DNA of 64,000 nucleotides, taken from positions 702,860 through 766,859 of the forward strand of contig JAKQEE010000052.1 in assembly GCA_029558635.1 (NCBI GenBank). The letters run 5' to 3'. Of the stretch, positions 9,501 through 18,540 are shown piece by piece; within the stretch, counting starts at the first letter, position 1; the number at the start of each line of letters is the position of its first letter. A program made the position numbers and the translations under genes. The notes under the pieces are model-generated. The model saw only the letters and a program-made list of their open reading frames with translations. It had not been told where the DNA came from and searched no databases. The stretch is from Pseudomonadota bacterium. GTDB lineage: Bacteria > Pseudomonadota > Alphaproteobacteria > Micavibrionales > Micavibrionaceae.

Positions 9501-10217
9501 GTCAATGTGGAATTCGGTCTTTTGCGAGACTCCTGCAAAGTCGCGGATTTCGGTGCGCAGCCCTGCTCTTGCGCGCTGGATTGCCTTGATCGCGGCGCGG
9601 GAGGATGCCGACATTTCGCTGGCCTGACGCATCAGCATATGAATGTCTTCGGAAATCAATTTCGATTGCTCTTCATCGGGGAACAGCATACCGCGCAATT
9701 CTTCTTTCAGGGCTTGCGCATAAATATGCGCATCGCTCCGTCTCTGCCATGTCGCGATACACAGCCACAACATCGCCACCGGAGCCAAGACGCTCGCCAG
9801 CACTCCCCCCAGCGTCAACGGCGAGGAGGTAATGGCTTTCACGCTGCCGGGCAGTGCCAGAATATAGATCGCGGCGTAGGTGATCCATGCCACCGTCAGG
9901 AAGACGGCCAAGGCTTGCCCCAGTTGTAGCCAAACTGAGGCCACAGGAGCCCCCAATTTGATTTTACGGCCAGTGTAAGAGCGGTTGGATTTGTAGACAG
10001 GAGCTTCCACTTTTTCCTGTGCGGTCTCTTCGGCGGCGGGTTCTGCCTCAAATTCTTCAGCAGCTTCGTTGGCCGCGCCTTCGGACGAGGTCAGTTTCCA
10101 GTTTTTCAAAACAGGATTTGTTCCCATGAAAATCTTACTTTCAACCTGTTGATTGCCAGTCTCTATCGTCTGGTCGTTGGTGGAATCTTTCTGGTCTTTA
10201 GGTACAAAAAGAGTCAT
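6585..10217 (-). CDS. Giant coiled-coil membrane protein, TipN/GPR-like
   Basis: A 1210-residue protein with a clear four-part plan. Residues 1-90 are acidic, Ala/Glu-rich and probably cytoplasmic. Two transmembrane helices follow (about 95-122 and 135-157). Then come some 900 residues of almost continuous heptad-patterned helix rich in Ala, Glu, Ser, Asp and Leu. The last 90 residues form a compact domain (AEFRTYI-like segment FRTYILRFIRQYEEILEQ, then DIGKLYKILCEIAGR). Two N-terminal helices plus a very long coiled coil is the plan of Caulobacter TipN and the Agrobacterium growth pole ring protein, which mark cell poles. The family link is by architecture only. Codon use and GC look like the neighbours, so transfer is not indicated. 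Transcription continues towards the HAD gene after a 90-base gap. Confidence 0.82.
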   Translation of the reverse strand: MTLFVPKDQKDSTNDQTIETGNQQVESKIFMGTNPVLKNWKLTSSEGAANEAAEEFEAEPAAEETAQEKVEAPVYKSNRSYTGRKIKLGAPVASVWLQLGQALAVFLTVAWITYAAIYILALPGSVKAITSSPLTLGGVLASVLAPVAMLWLCIATWQRRSDAHIYAQALKEELRGMLFPDEEQSKLISEDIHMLMRQASEMSASSRAAIKAIQRARAGLRTEIRDFAGVSQKTEFHIDRLADTLGKRSEELLSLTETIEAQTTMISHKAGQGIQSWENVSAEISELGEEINALFTSGAEKISQAGDRAKEQVAAIENGLGAAAQDLSKRMDDIAAQIQRAQLQMETDTSRLEGVAASIDNGANRFDESLKGAERISSAVEGVISVMEGSLEKVETTSKSLFERTDHIEQKLSERAENLATSAKDLLDSTAELEKVGDLASHKLGEALTMALSGADTITASVRKSKELIDKAVAEASGQIENSGRAVEERIDRLVASSRTNRDEVSSLIETLEEKSSKLESATAHLAQQRRFTVEEIEGSSEILRKVAEQVVERAEEPVALMTKSVDRLAEQTKDLDDRLSVRIVELEQSRSKLGDSMTEMSSSLKSNLQDVAAVTGQLASHSKQIGDHVEYQKEGLSVLVDELERRTAEIAELLKAQTQDLTDSLTVSESQIGLMGQALFDRGDALLDHVSGVADNVLQMENRIIEAMETIDQRTSEVSTSLHDNTERLSHLAGQVAPDCDRLIEAAEALEAKYAALRENYVSSSEMAVTCMSDIGRQLDDRLEKLNAGVMEGAKSMLAMSEDLGQSIIEIRDVAEDAQESLSRVQTGVKGRIDDLQLVTDQVKAKVETLQKNLDVYMEDISMMVGKATTDLQEATDLFGQSTESMDVKIEETTRKLGDSARVYFEEGQRMSLFAEQATHKTARIVTTVREETGRLVEAVQQSLVDLQKSGETLSVRTREIETYMKSSLTNAENYGEELRKQAVGISASSMDVVDQIADATARLTSRAGEVRQAGSLVIENMDLSHQKLTDESNRMAAITRKAVEAAEEAATVFSRNSATLYRSVQEIAEQAKKLKETQLRSERESFLAASKFIIESLYSLAVDVSRHLEDEIDARVLRAYQRGDVSAFAHHLVEMSNKIPLEKSQKKFIDDSEFRTYILRFIRQYEEILEQSQANDYGELLSSLFHTSDIGKLYKILCEIAGRSAKTH

Positions 10218-10318
10218 GAGCAGCCCGCCCCGCTTTTAAATGGTCAATGATGTGGAATGACCGAAAGGCTGGCATGATTTTTAAATGGGTTCAAGACTCT
10301 ATCTGAACTTATTCACGT

Positions 10319-11776
10319 TTATTCAGAAGAAATCTTGCCCTTCTTTTCGCCCATCAGCACAACATATTCCGTAAGATCGCGTTTGATTTCGGGGGCCAGA
10401 AGGTAAAGGCCAATAAGATTGGGAACCGCCATCGACAGGAACATCGCATCGGCAAAGCTGATAACGCTGTCCAGAGTGGCGGCAGATCCCATTACGACAA
10501 ACACAAGATAAAAAACCCTGAAGCCGATGGCCACAGCTTTGCGGTCCCCCACCAGATAGCCAAGGCACTTTTCTCCGTAATAGGAATAGACAATGATGGT
10601 CGAGAAGGCGAAGAGGATGACACAAATCATCAGGGCAAAGTCGAACCACGGCAGGACAGTCTCGAAAGCGCGGGACGTCAAGTCGATTCCCGATACCCCC
10701 TGCCCTTGCTGATACACACCGGAAATCACAATCACCAGCGCGGTCACCATACAGACAATGACCGTATCGAAGAACGGCCCCAGACCTCCAACCAGCCCCT
10801 GACGCACGGGGAATTCGGTTTTGGCCGAGGCCTGAATGATGGCCGCCGTCCCCAATCCTGCTTCGTTCGAGAACGCCGCGCGTTTAACACCGGCTATAAT
10901 CGCCCCAACAAAACCTCCCCATCCGGCTTCGAGCGAGAAGGCACTCGAAAAGATGGTCGCGATGCCCGACGGGATATGTTCATAGTTCACAGCAAGAACA
11001 ATCAAGCCACATGCCGTATAGAGTATAGCCATGATCGGCGTGAGTTTCGCAGCTACACTGGCAATCGACTTAACTCCCCCCAGCGTGACCAATCCTGCCA
11101 AGCCCGCCAAAATCAGACCAAACAACCAGCCTTTATCGGCAAAGAAGCTTTCTTCGCCACCCGTCGCGTAGACCACTTGCTGATAGACCTGATTGGATTG
11201 GAACATGTTTCCTCCCCCCAGCGCTCCGCCGATACAGGTCACGGCAAACAGTGCGGCAATCGCGACTCCTACTTTGGGCAGGTTATGACGGGCAAATGCC
11301 TCTTTCAGGTAATACATCGGGCCACCAGACACTTCGTCGGGGCGTTCGGGGTCGGGAAACTGGCGGTATTTATGTCCCAGCATCACTTCGGAAAATTTGG
11401 ACCCCATGCCAAAAATACCCAGCATCAGCATCCAGAATGCGGCTCCGGGCCCACCAAGAGTAATAGCCACGGCAACGCCCGCGATATTTCCCAGTCCGAT
11501 GGTAGCCGAAAGGCAAGCCGCCAAAGATTGGAAATTTGTGGTCTGCCCTCTGGCATCCGGCTCCTCATATTCGTTGCCCAGACATTTGAAGGCATGGCGG
11601 GCATAGCGGATATTCGGAAATCCCAGATAGACCGAAAAGAAGAGCGCCCCCAGTGCCAGCCACGCGACCACCAGAGGAACGGTTACTCCGGCAATCTCAG
11701 GCCCCCAGAAGACAATCAATTCAATAGCGGACGAGATGGATTTGAAGGCGTCGTCAATAGTGGCGTCAATGGACAT
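10319..11776 (-). CDS. Sodium:alanine/glycine symporter (AGCS family)
   Basis: A membrane protein of about 485 residues with some eleven helices. The AGCS signatures are present: GLGNIAGVAVAITLGGPGAAFWM-type segment near residue 95 and KRAAFSNEAGLGTAAI near 310. The family imports alanine or glycine with Na+. An ATG at 11782 is also in frame, but the strong AGGGG ribosome-binding site (complement of 11785-11789) is only two bases from it and eight bases from the ATG at 11776, so 11776 is preferred. It stands alone between the giant coiled-coil gene and a small secreted protein on the same strand. Confidence 0.92.
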   Translation of the reverse strand: MSIDATIDDAFKSISSAIELIVFWGPEIAGVTVPLVVAWLALGALFFSVYLGFPNIRYARHAFKCLGNEYEEPDARGQTTNFQSLAACLSATIGLGNIAGVAVAITLGGPGAAFWMLMLGIFGMGSKFSEVMLGHKYRQFPDPERPDEVSGGPMYYLKEAFARHNLPKVGVAIAALFAVTCIGGALGGGNMFQSNQVYQQVVYATGGEESFFADKGWLFGLILAGLAGLVTLGGVKSIASVAAKLTPIMAILYTACGLIVLAVNYEHIPSGIATIFSSAFSLEAGWGGFVGAIIAGVKRAAFSNEAGLGTAAIIQASAKTEFPVRQGLVGGLGPFFDTVIVCMVTALVIVISGVYQQGQGVSGIDLTSRAFETVLPWFDFALMICVILFAFSTIIVYSYYGEKCLGYLVGDRKAVAIGFRVFYLVFVVMGSAATLDSVISFADAMFLSMAVPNLIGLYLLAPEIKRDLTEYVVLMGEKKGKISSE

Positions 11777-11846
11777 GGGCATTTCCCCTTACTCTTCGGT
11801 TACCCGCAAAGCGTACTGGAAATAGATGATATTCTAAAGGGATAAC

Positions 11847-12323
11847 TCAGTTTTTTGCACAGATCGGGTGAGATACCGGATGTCCGGGGAAGATCGTCGA
11901 GGCCCATTTGCGCAGTTTGGCCGTATCCATCTGGGCAGCTTTCGGGATGCGTGGCGCATAAGCCGAACAGAATGCGTCGGGGCGCATAACAGCCGCATCT
12001 TTTGAGATTTCATTGGCGAAGTCGGTCCTGACTTGGTGCAGGTGGCTTTCAGGGTTCTTGACCCCTTCACTTTTGTAGAGGCTCAGAAGGGTCTGTTCGT
12101 ATTCTGAAAAAAGGCGGGAGTTTTTGTTGGTGAATTGCTGGTACTGTTTATAGAGATTCGTCTGGTTTTTTGGCCAGAGGTGCTGGCAATTCAGGCCAAT
12201 CACCATCAATTCGCTGTGGATGCGAATGCCTTGTTCGGCCTCGGCCTCTTTCATGGTATAGCATTTTGAGAAAGCGGGTGAAGAAAACGCAACAATTAAC
12301 AGAAATAGAATAATATTTTTCAA
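11847..12323 (-). CDS. Secreted protein of unknown function (158 aa)
   Basis: I do not recognise the family. Residues 1-19 are a signal peptide (hydrophobic core IILFLLIVAF, cleavage after FS-K around 19). The mature protein is about 139 residues, mainly helical by appearance and mixed in charge, with four cysteines (near 21, 46, 122 and 155) that could form two disulfides in the periplasm. It is 18 bases downstream of the 2-hydroxyacid dehydrogenase on the same strand and probably co-transcribed with it. Nothing in the sequence points to an enzymatic role. Confidence 0.75.
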   Translation of the reverse strand: MKNIILFLLIVAFSSPAFSKCYTMKEAEAEQGIRIHSELMVIGLNCQHLWPKNQTNLYKQYQQFTNKNSRLFSEYEQTLLSLYKSEGVKNPESHLHQVRTDFANEISKDAAVMRPDAFCSAYAPRIPKAAQMDTAKLRKWASTIFPGHPVSHPICAKN

Positions 12324-12341
12324 TCTACCCTCATATTGCCT

Positions 12342-13286
12342 TTAGGCTGCTACCGGCGTGATCAACGGCTCACCATTAAAGTGGGCCTTGATATTCGCAA
12401 TCACCAATTTGCCCATTGCCGTTTTGGTCTCGGCTGTGTTGCCCCCTATATGGGGTAAAAGCACCACGTTGTCCATCGAAATTAGCGCTTCGGGCACATG
12501 AGGCTCATTTTCATAAACATCAAGGCCAGCTCCTCCAATATACCTGTTCGAGAGGGCGATCAGCAAGCTTTCGGTATCGACAACTGTGCCACGGGCGACG
12601 TTGATCAGCGTTCCTTTGGAGCCAAGCGCCTTCAGAACGGGGAGATTGATGATGTGGTGCGTTTCAGCCCCCCCGATACAAGAACAAACCAGAAGATCGA
12701 CCTCGGATGCCATTTTCTCGATATTGTCGTAGTAGTCATAGGGTAAGTCCGCCTTCCGGCTGGGGCCCTGATAGACCACTTCCATTTCGAACGCCGTGCA
12801 GCGGCGGGCAATCGCCTGCCCGATCCGGCCCATCCCGATAATCCCGACTTTTTTACCGGTTAATGTGGTCGCAGCAGGAAATCCTCCAGCAGGCCATTTA
12901 CCGATGCGGACAAATACATCGGCCTCCACAATCCGTCTCAGTGTTGCCAAAATCAGCGACATCGCCGTGTCTGCCGTGTCATTCATGGGGGTATCTGGTG
13001 TGCTACTGACCGCGACCATTCGGTCCTTAGCTGACTGAAGGTCGATATTGTTCACCCCTGCCCCGAATTGGGCGATCAGTTCGAGATTGGGTAGTTCCTC
13101 AATAATCGTGCGCGTCACCTGCATGCCATTGAACGCCGAAAGGATGACCTGAACATCAGATTTAATTTTCTGGAGTGTTGCTTCGGGATCGGGCTCTTTC
13201 CACAAGCGGATCAGCTGGTAATCCCTCTCCAATTCCTCCATCTCAGCGGGCAGCATGGTTCCTAGGGCCAAAATTGTTTTTTTCAT
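12342..13286 (-). CDS. D-isomer-specific 2-hydroxyacid dehydrogenase
   Basis: A 314-residue NAD(P)-dependent oxidoreductase of the glyoxylate/hydroxypyruvate reductase group. The nucleotide-binding GMGRIGQ motif is near residue 150, the substrate/catalytic Arg is in NVARGTVVD, the Glu in GLDVYENEPH and the His in LLPHIGGNTAET. These are the usual Arg-Glu-His set. It reduces a 2-oxo acid such as glyoxylate or hydroxypyruvate; which one cannot be read from the sequence. It diverges from the secreted protein at 13356 across a 69-base gap and leads a two-gene unit with the 158-residue secreted protein. Confidence 0.9.
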   Translation of the reverse strand: MKKTILALGTMLPAEMEELERDYQLIRLWKEPDPEATLQKIKSDVQVILSAFNGMQVTRTIIEELPNLELIAQFGAGVNNIDLQSAKDRMVAVSSTPDTPMNDTADTAMSLILATLRRIVEADVFVRIGKWPAGGFPAATTLTGKKVGIIGMGRIGQAIARRCTAFEMEVVYQGPSRKADLPYDYYDNIEKMASEVDLLVCSCIGGAETHHIINLPVLKALGSKGTLINVARGTVVDTESLLIALSNRYIGGAGLDVYENEPHVPEALISMDNVVLLPHIGGNTAETKTAMGKLVIANIKAHFNGEPLITPVAA

Positions 13287-13347
13287 AGAGGCTTTACCGG
13301 ATATGAGTTAAAATGGTTTCCGTCACTATATCACCAATCCGGAGGAA

Positions 13348-13358
13348 ATGAAGTCATG
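13348..13358 (+). promoter_or_regulatory. Strong SD with a three-codon mini-ORF overlapping the next start
   Basis: GGAGGA at 13341-13346 is followed by ATG AAG TCA TGA (13348-13359), whose stop overlaps the ATG of the secreted-protein gene at 13356 (ATGA). The Shine-Dalgarno is close to the mini-ORF start but well spaced (about 10 bases) for the real start. It may just be chance or may couple translation. Confidence 0.4.
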
Positions 13359-14012
13359 ACAAAAATTTTTACGGCTCTTTGCCTGACAATCCTCCTTATG
13401 ATCCAGTCTCCTGCCTGGGCCTGCAAGCCACCCCCCCCCAATCTGACATTCGAGCAAGTTCTGATGAGGGAGCCTGTCGTTTTTATCGGCAAAATCCTGA
13501 GCGTTGATAATGGCGAGGTTTCCGTCTTTGTCGAGCATCCATTCAAAGGCGTGATGGCCGGCGGGTATGTCACAGAATTGCCGCCAACGACTTCGTGCCG
13601 TGTGTTCACGCCTCAAGTCGGAGAAAGATGGTTTTTTTCTGGCATGTTTGAGCCTTCTCCGACTATGTTGCTGCAAAAGGCAGAAACAGAAGGAGAACCT
13701 CAACAAGTTGAAGGCCAGCCCACCCCCACTGCCAATCTGGTCCGCCTAGACGACATCAAGCTCAACATGCCTGCAGAATATCAGGAATGCGAGACCAGCA
13801 TCGAGTGCATGCCCATCCCCTATGACTGTACCCAGACATCTGTCAACCGTCTTAGATACAATGATGCCCAGCAAACCATTCTGCAGAGGGGCAAGCGCCC
13901 CAAAATGCGCGGATGCCACACCCAAGCCGCCATGACCCTACCTTGGCCTGTCTGCCAAGAGGGAGTTTGCGGAATCTATGAACTCCAGCGCCCAAACCAG
14001 CCCAAAAAGTAG
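13356..14012 (+). CDS. Secreted cysteine-containing protein, possibly NTR/TIMP-like
   Basis: A 218-residue exported protein: signal peptide 1-22 (ending SPAWA-C), then a mature chain beginning with Cys and a run of prolines. The first 80 mature residues (FVGKI-like segment PVVFIGKILSV, then EHPFKGV, then SCRVFTPQVGERWFFSG) have the look of the OB-fold netrin/TIMP-like domain found in some bacterial secreted proteins. This is a weak family assignment. The C-terminal part holds a cluster of cysteines (ECETSIECMPIPYDC, GCHTQAA, CQEGVCGIY) suggesting disulfides. A fair alternative is an unrelated Cys-rich periplasmic protein. It lies 44 bases upstream of miaB on the same strand. Confidence 0.72.
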   Translation: MTKIFTALCLTILLMIQSPAWACKPPPPNLTFEQVLMREPVVFIGKILSVDNGEVSVFVEHPFKGVMAGGYVTELPPTTSCRVFTPQVGERWFFSGMFEPSPTMLLQKAETEGEPQQVEGQPTPTANLVRLDDIKLNMPAEYQECETSIECMPIPYDCTQTSVNRLRYNDAQQTILQRGKRPKMRGCHTQAAMTLPWPVCQEGVCGIYELQRPNQPKK

Positions 14013-14056
14013 CGGTTTCTATTGATTTTTCCCTACTGATCGTGCTTTAAACGCGC

Positions 14057-15424
<1,368 letters not shown>

Positions 15425-15440
15425 CCCATAAGGGGGTATT

Positions 15441-16016
15441 ATGAGTTTTATTGCCAAGCATATTTCGGGAAACGACGAGCGGATCGTCTATATCGCCCGT
15501 ATTCACTGGATTTACGTTCTTCAAGGGTTTTTGTGGTTTGTTCTGCTGTCTATCGGGGGGATTATTCTCAATTTCGGGCTGTGGTACGGTTTGTATCAAC
15601 TATCCTCCGTGGTCCGTGTTCCGTTTCTGATCCCTGAAAGTCTTTCAAAAGAATATGCGTTGTTTTTTATGATGCTGACGGTTGGGGTCATGGTGTTATG
15701 GATTCATATTCTCAAATTTCTGGGAACAGAAATTGCCCTGACCAGCCACCGCGTCATCTATAAAGTCGGATTTTTCTTTGTCACGGTCGAAGAACTTGAT
15801 TTGGCCGAAATCAAGGAAGAACGGGTTCATCACGGCATATTGGGGGCTTTGCTGAATTACGGGGAAATCCATCTGGACTCCCGTTTTGTCGGGGACGTTA
15901 CGCTTCCAGCCATCCGCAATCCTTATAAATTATTGAAATATATAAATAAAGTCAGGATCGGCATGCCCCACGACGGCCTCCCGCCCCCTCTTCCCGATCA
16001 CACACCTTTCCCCTGA
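15441..16016 (+). CDS. Bacterial PH-domain (DUF304) membrane protein
   Basis: A 191-residue protein with two transmembrane helices (about 25-55 and 75-98) followed by a bacterial PH domain of the DUF304/bPH2 type (LGTEIALTSHRVIYKVGFF, then VEELDLAEIKEERVH, ending in AIRNPYKLLKYI). Such proteins are poorly characterised and are thought to act at the membrane. The C-terminus is a Pro-rich tail. The start lies 16 bases after the miaB stop, so they are likely co-transcribed. A PH-domain gene between miaB and phoH is not the textbook order. Confidence 0.85.
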   Translation: MSFIAKHISGNDERIVYIARIHWIYVLQGFLWFVLLSIGGIILNFGLWYGLYQLSSVVRVPFLIPESLSKEYALFFMMLTVGVMVLWIHILKFLGTEIALTSHRVIYKVGFFFVTVEELDLAEIKEERVHHGILGALLNYGEIHLDSRFVGDVTLPAIRNPYKLLKYINKVRIGMPHDGLPPPLPDHTPFP

Positions 16017-16076
16017 TTTTCCGGTTTGTTTTTTGATTTTTAAGGTTTCGTGCTATAATTAGTCTTCAGACAACAG

Positions 16077-16091
16077 AGGAGCCTGACCATA
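16077..16091 (+). promoter_or_regulatory. Shine-Dalgarno followed by a non-canonical start (ATA) for phoH
   Basis: AGGAG at 16077-16081 sits seven bases before ATA at 16089, in frame with phoH. The frame is open from 16059 (stop TAA at 16056-16058) to 16242 without any ATG, GTG or TTG. Conserved PhoH N-terminal sequence (LEFNDLSLIPFLYGEHNAN) begins right after ATA. CTG at 16083 is the only other plausible codon, but it is just one base from the Shine-Dalgarno. Confidence 0.5.
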
Positions 16092-17087
16092 TCAGTTCTT
16101 GAATTCAACGACCTGTCCCTGATCCCGTTTCTGTACGGCGAGCATAACGCCAACATTCATTACCTCGAACATGCCCTTGATGTTCATATTGCCGACCGCG
16201 GCAATACGCTGGCTATTTCCGGCGACAGCAAAAATGTACAGGTGGCCGAGCATGTCCTCAACAGCCTTTGGGGGCGTGTTCAGAAAAAGCACCCCCATGC
16301 GATGGTGTCGCCCGCCGATATCGACGCAGTGATCCGTTTCTTTGAACATCCCCCGAAAGGAGAGTCTTCTTCTGCCATGACATTCGATGTTGCCGCTCTT
16401 CCGTCATCTCCCGCGCTTGACGATAAAAATGCAATCCAGACCAAAAAACGTTCTCTGGTTCCGCGCACGAAAAATCAGGCAACCTATGTCGAGGCCCTGC
16501 GCAAAAAGGAAATGGTTTACGGCATCGGACCTGCGGGGACCGGTAAAACCTATCTGGCGGTCGCCGTCGGTGTCGAGATGTACGAAAAAGGTTTGATTGA
16601 ACGCATGGTCTTTTGCCGCCCTGCGGTCGAGGCTGGCGAGAAGCTCGGCTTTCTTCCGGGGGATATGCGCGAGAAAATCGACCCGTATCTGCGTCCAATT
16701 TATGATGCGCTCTATGATTTTATGGGCGGCGAGCGTGTTGAAAAAATGCTGGAGCGCGGCGAGATCGAAATCGCACCGCTGGCCTTTATGCGCGGGCGCA
16801 CCCTATCGCACGCGTGGGTGATGCTTGACGAAGCACAAAACACCACCTCGGCGCAAATGAAAATGTTCCTGAGCCGGATGGGAGAGAATTCGCGAATGGT
16901 GATTACCGGTGACCCAAGCCAGACCGACCTGATCGACGGGCAAACTTCAGGACTCCATGAATCTATGAATATTCTGCGCGATATTGAAGAAATTGCTTTC
17001 GTTGAATTCACGAATGCCGATGTGGTTCGTCACAAGCTGGTTGGCAAAATCCTTCACGCCTACGATTCTAAAAATGCCAAAAAGTAA
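16089..17087 (+). CDS. phoH: PhoH-family ATPase, start codon non-canonical
   Basis: A cytoplasmic PhoH-like P-loop NTPase acting with YbeY in RNA metabolism. Counted from 16089 it is 332 residues. The N-terminal segment (SLIPFLYGEHNANIHYLEH, then DRGNTLAISG) is the usual PhoH N-domain. The ATPase has Walker A GPAGTGKT near 147, followed by EKLGFLPGDMREKIDPY and Walker B VMLDEAQNTT. The first canonical start is GTG at 16242, which would remove about 51 conserved residues, so I place the start at 16089 on the Shine-Dalgarno and homology. The stop overlaps the start of ybeY by 14 bases. Confidence 0.85.
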   Translation: MSVLEFNDLSLIPFLYGEHNANIHYLEHALDVHIADRGNTLAISGDSKNVQVAEHVLNSLWGRVQKKHPHAMVSPADIDAVIRFFEHPPKGESSSAMTFDVAALPSSPALDDKNAIQTKKRSLVPRTKNQATYVEALRKKEMVYGIGPAGTGKTYLAVAVGVEMYEKGLIERMVFCRPAVEAGEKLGFLPGDMREKIDPYLRPIYDALYDFMGGERVEKMLERGEIEIAPLAFMRGRTLSHAWVMLDEAQNTTSAQMKMFLSRMGENSRMVITGDPSQTDLIDGQTSGLHESMNILRDIEEIAFVEFTNADVVRHKLVGKILHAYDSKNAKK

Positions 17088-17577
17088 CAGTAAGTCTCAT
17101 GTCGATACCCTGTTCGACTCTCCCCTGTGGGGGAGAGCGCGTTTGGGGGCCAAAAGCTTGGTTCCCGAATTGATCGAGATGGCTTGGACCAATGTGCCAA
17201 ACCGTCCACGCGGGTTTGTGCCGGAAGTCAGCGTGACCCTTACCGATGATGCCTCCATCCGTATTCTCAACCGCGAGCACCGCGGCAAGGACAAACCGAC
17301 CAATGTCCTGTCCTTTCCGGACTGGGAGTCTTTGGGCGATATTCCTGCGGGGATCGGTGAAGCTCCGGTCGGTGACATTATTGTGGCGTTCGAGACGGTA
17401 AAACGCGAAGCTCTTGAGCAGGGCAAGCCTTTTAAAGCCCATTTTTCCCATATGATTGTCCACGGATTCCTTCATCTTTTGGGGTATGATCATATCGAAG
17501 ACGATATGGCAGAGGAGATGGAAGCCCTCGAAATCAAAATCCTTAAAAAAGCAGGTATTTCCAACCCTTATATTTAA
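17074..17577 (+). CDS. ybeY: Endoribonuclease YbeY
   Basis: A 167-residue single-strand endoribonuclease needed for 16S rRNA 3' maturation and ribosome quality control. The zinc site HGFLHLLGYDH (H-x3-H-x5-H) is present near the C-terminus, preceded by the conserved NREHRGKDKPTNVLSFP segment. The start at 17074 overlaps the end of phoH by 14 bases; an in-frame start further upstream would lie inside phoH and adds no family sequence. Coupled phoH-ybeY translation is usual in alphaproteobacteria. Confidence 0.95.
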   Translation: MPKSNSKSHVDTLFDSPLWGRARLGAKSLVPELIEMAWTNVPNRPRGFVPEVSVTLTDDASIRILNREHRGKDKPTNVLSFPDWESLGDIPAGIGEAPVGDIIVAFETVKREALEQGKPFKAHFSHMIVHGFLHLLGYDHIEDDMAEEMEALEIKILKKAGISNPYI

Positions 17578-17595
17578 TGCTAAGAAACTGACATC

Positions 17596-18537
17596 ATGTC
17601 GTCCGCAGAACCAGAACAGACCGATCCGCCCTCCTCCAGCCCCCAGTCCATTGAGACTCCGCAATCAGGTGGAGGCGTATTGGTATGGCTAAAAAAATTC
17701 ATGAAGGCTACACGGCCCGAAGGCGATGAAGGACTTCGTGAAGCTCTTGAAGAATATATCGAGGAAATGTCGTCGAGTTCCGAGGCCAGTGGCAGCGGTG
17801 TTTCACACGAACTTTCCCTGCTCAGCAACATCCTTGAACTGCGCGACATGACCGCTGAAGATGTGATGGTCCCGCGCGCAGATATCGTTGCTATCGATCT
17901 TTCCACTCCGCCTGACGAATTTCTCGATTTGCTTGCGCAGAAACACCACAACCGTATTCCGGTGTACCGCGATACGCTCGACGATATTGTCGGGGTCATT
18001 CACCTCAAGGACGTGCTTGAGGCCCTTGTCAAAAAGCAGGACATCCAGATCAAAACTCTGGCGCGCGAAGCTCCGGTTGTGTCCCCTGCCATGCCGGTGT
18101 TCGATTTGCTGATGATGATGCGCGAAACACGGCAACAAATGGTGTTTGTCGTTGATGAGTATGGCGGGATTGACGGGTTAGTCACCATCGGCGATCTGAT
18201 CGGCAGCATTATCGGCGAAGTTCAGGACGAATTCGACAAAGCCGATATCCCCGATCTCATCGAGGACAAGGATGGAAGCTTTATCACCGATGCGCGTATG
18301 GAGATTTCGGATTTCGAAGGAAAGTTCGGACAGATATTGAGCGCCGAAGAACGCGATTTGTCCGATACGCTCGGTGGGTTTATCTTTACCTTGTCGGGGC
18401 GCGTTCCCGCGCGCGGTGAAGTCATCACCCATGAAGAAACCGGATTTGTGTTCGAGATCATGGAAGCCGATCCGCGGCGCGTGACCCGCATTCGTGTGAG
18501 AAAGCCTCTATCACCTCCTCCTACCGCTCAGGACTAG
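17596..18537 (+). CDS. CorC/HlyC-family CBS-domain protein
   Basis: A 313-residue cytoplasmic protein. An N-terminal Ser/Pro-rich segment is followed by paired CBS domains (about residues 85-205: RDMTAEDVMVPRADIVAID, and DEYGGIDGLVTIGDLIGSI) and a C-terminal transporter-associated (CorC/HlyC) domain (about 225-305). It lacks the DUF21 membrane domain of the larger CNNM/CorB-type members. The family is linked to Mg2+/Co2+ handling and is often misnamed hemolysin. It sits 18 bases after ybeY and four bases before lnt. Confidence 0.92.
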   Translation: MSSAEPEQTDPPSSSPQSIETPQSGGGVLVWLKKFMKATRPEGDEGLREALEEYIEEMSSSSEASGSGVSHELSLLSNILELRDMTAEDVMVPRADIVAIDLSTPPDEFLDLLAQKHHNRIPVYRDTLDDIVGVIHLKDVLEALVKKQDIQIKTLAREAPVVSPAMPVFDLLMMMRETRQQMVFVVDEYGGIDGLVTIGDLIGSIIGEVQDEFDKADIPDLIEDKDGSFITDARMEISDFEGKFGQILSAEERDLSDTLGGFIFTLSGRVPARGEVITHEETGFVFEIMEADPRRVTRIRVRKPLSPPPTAQD

Positions 18538-18540
18538 GTT

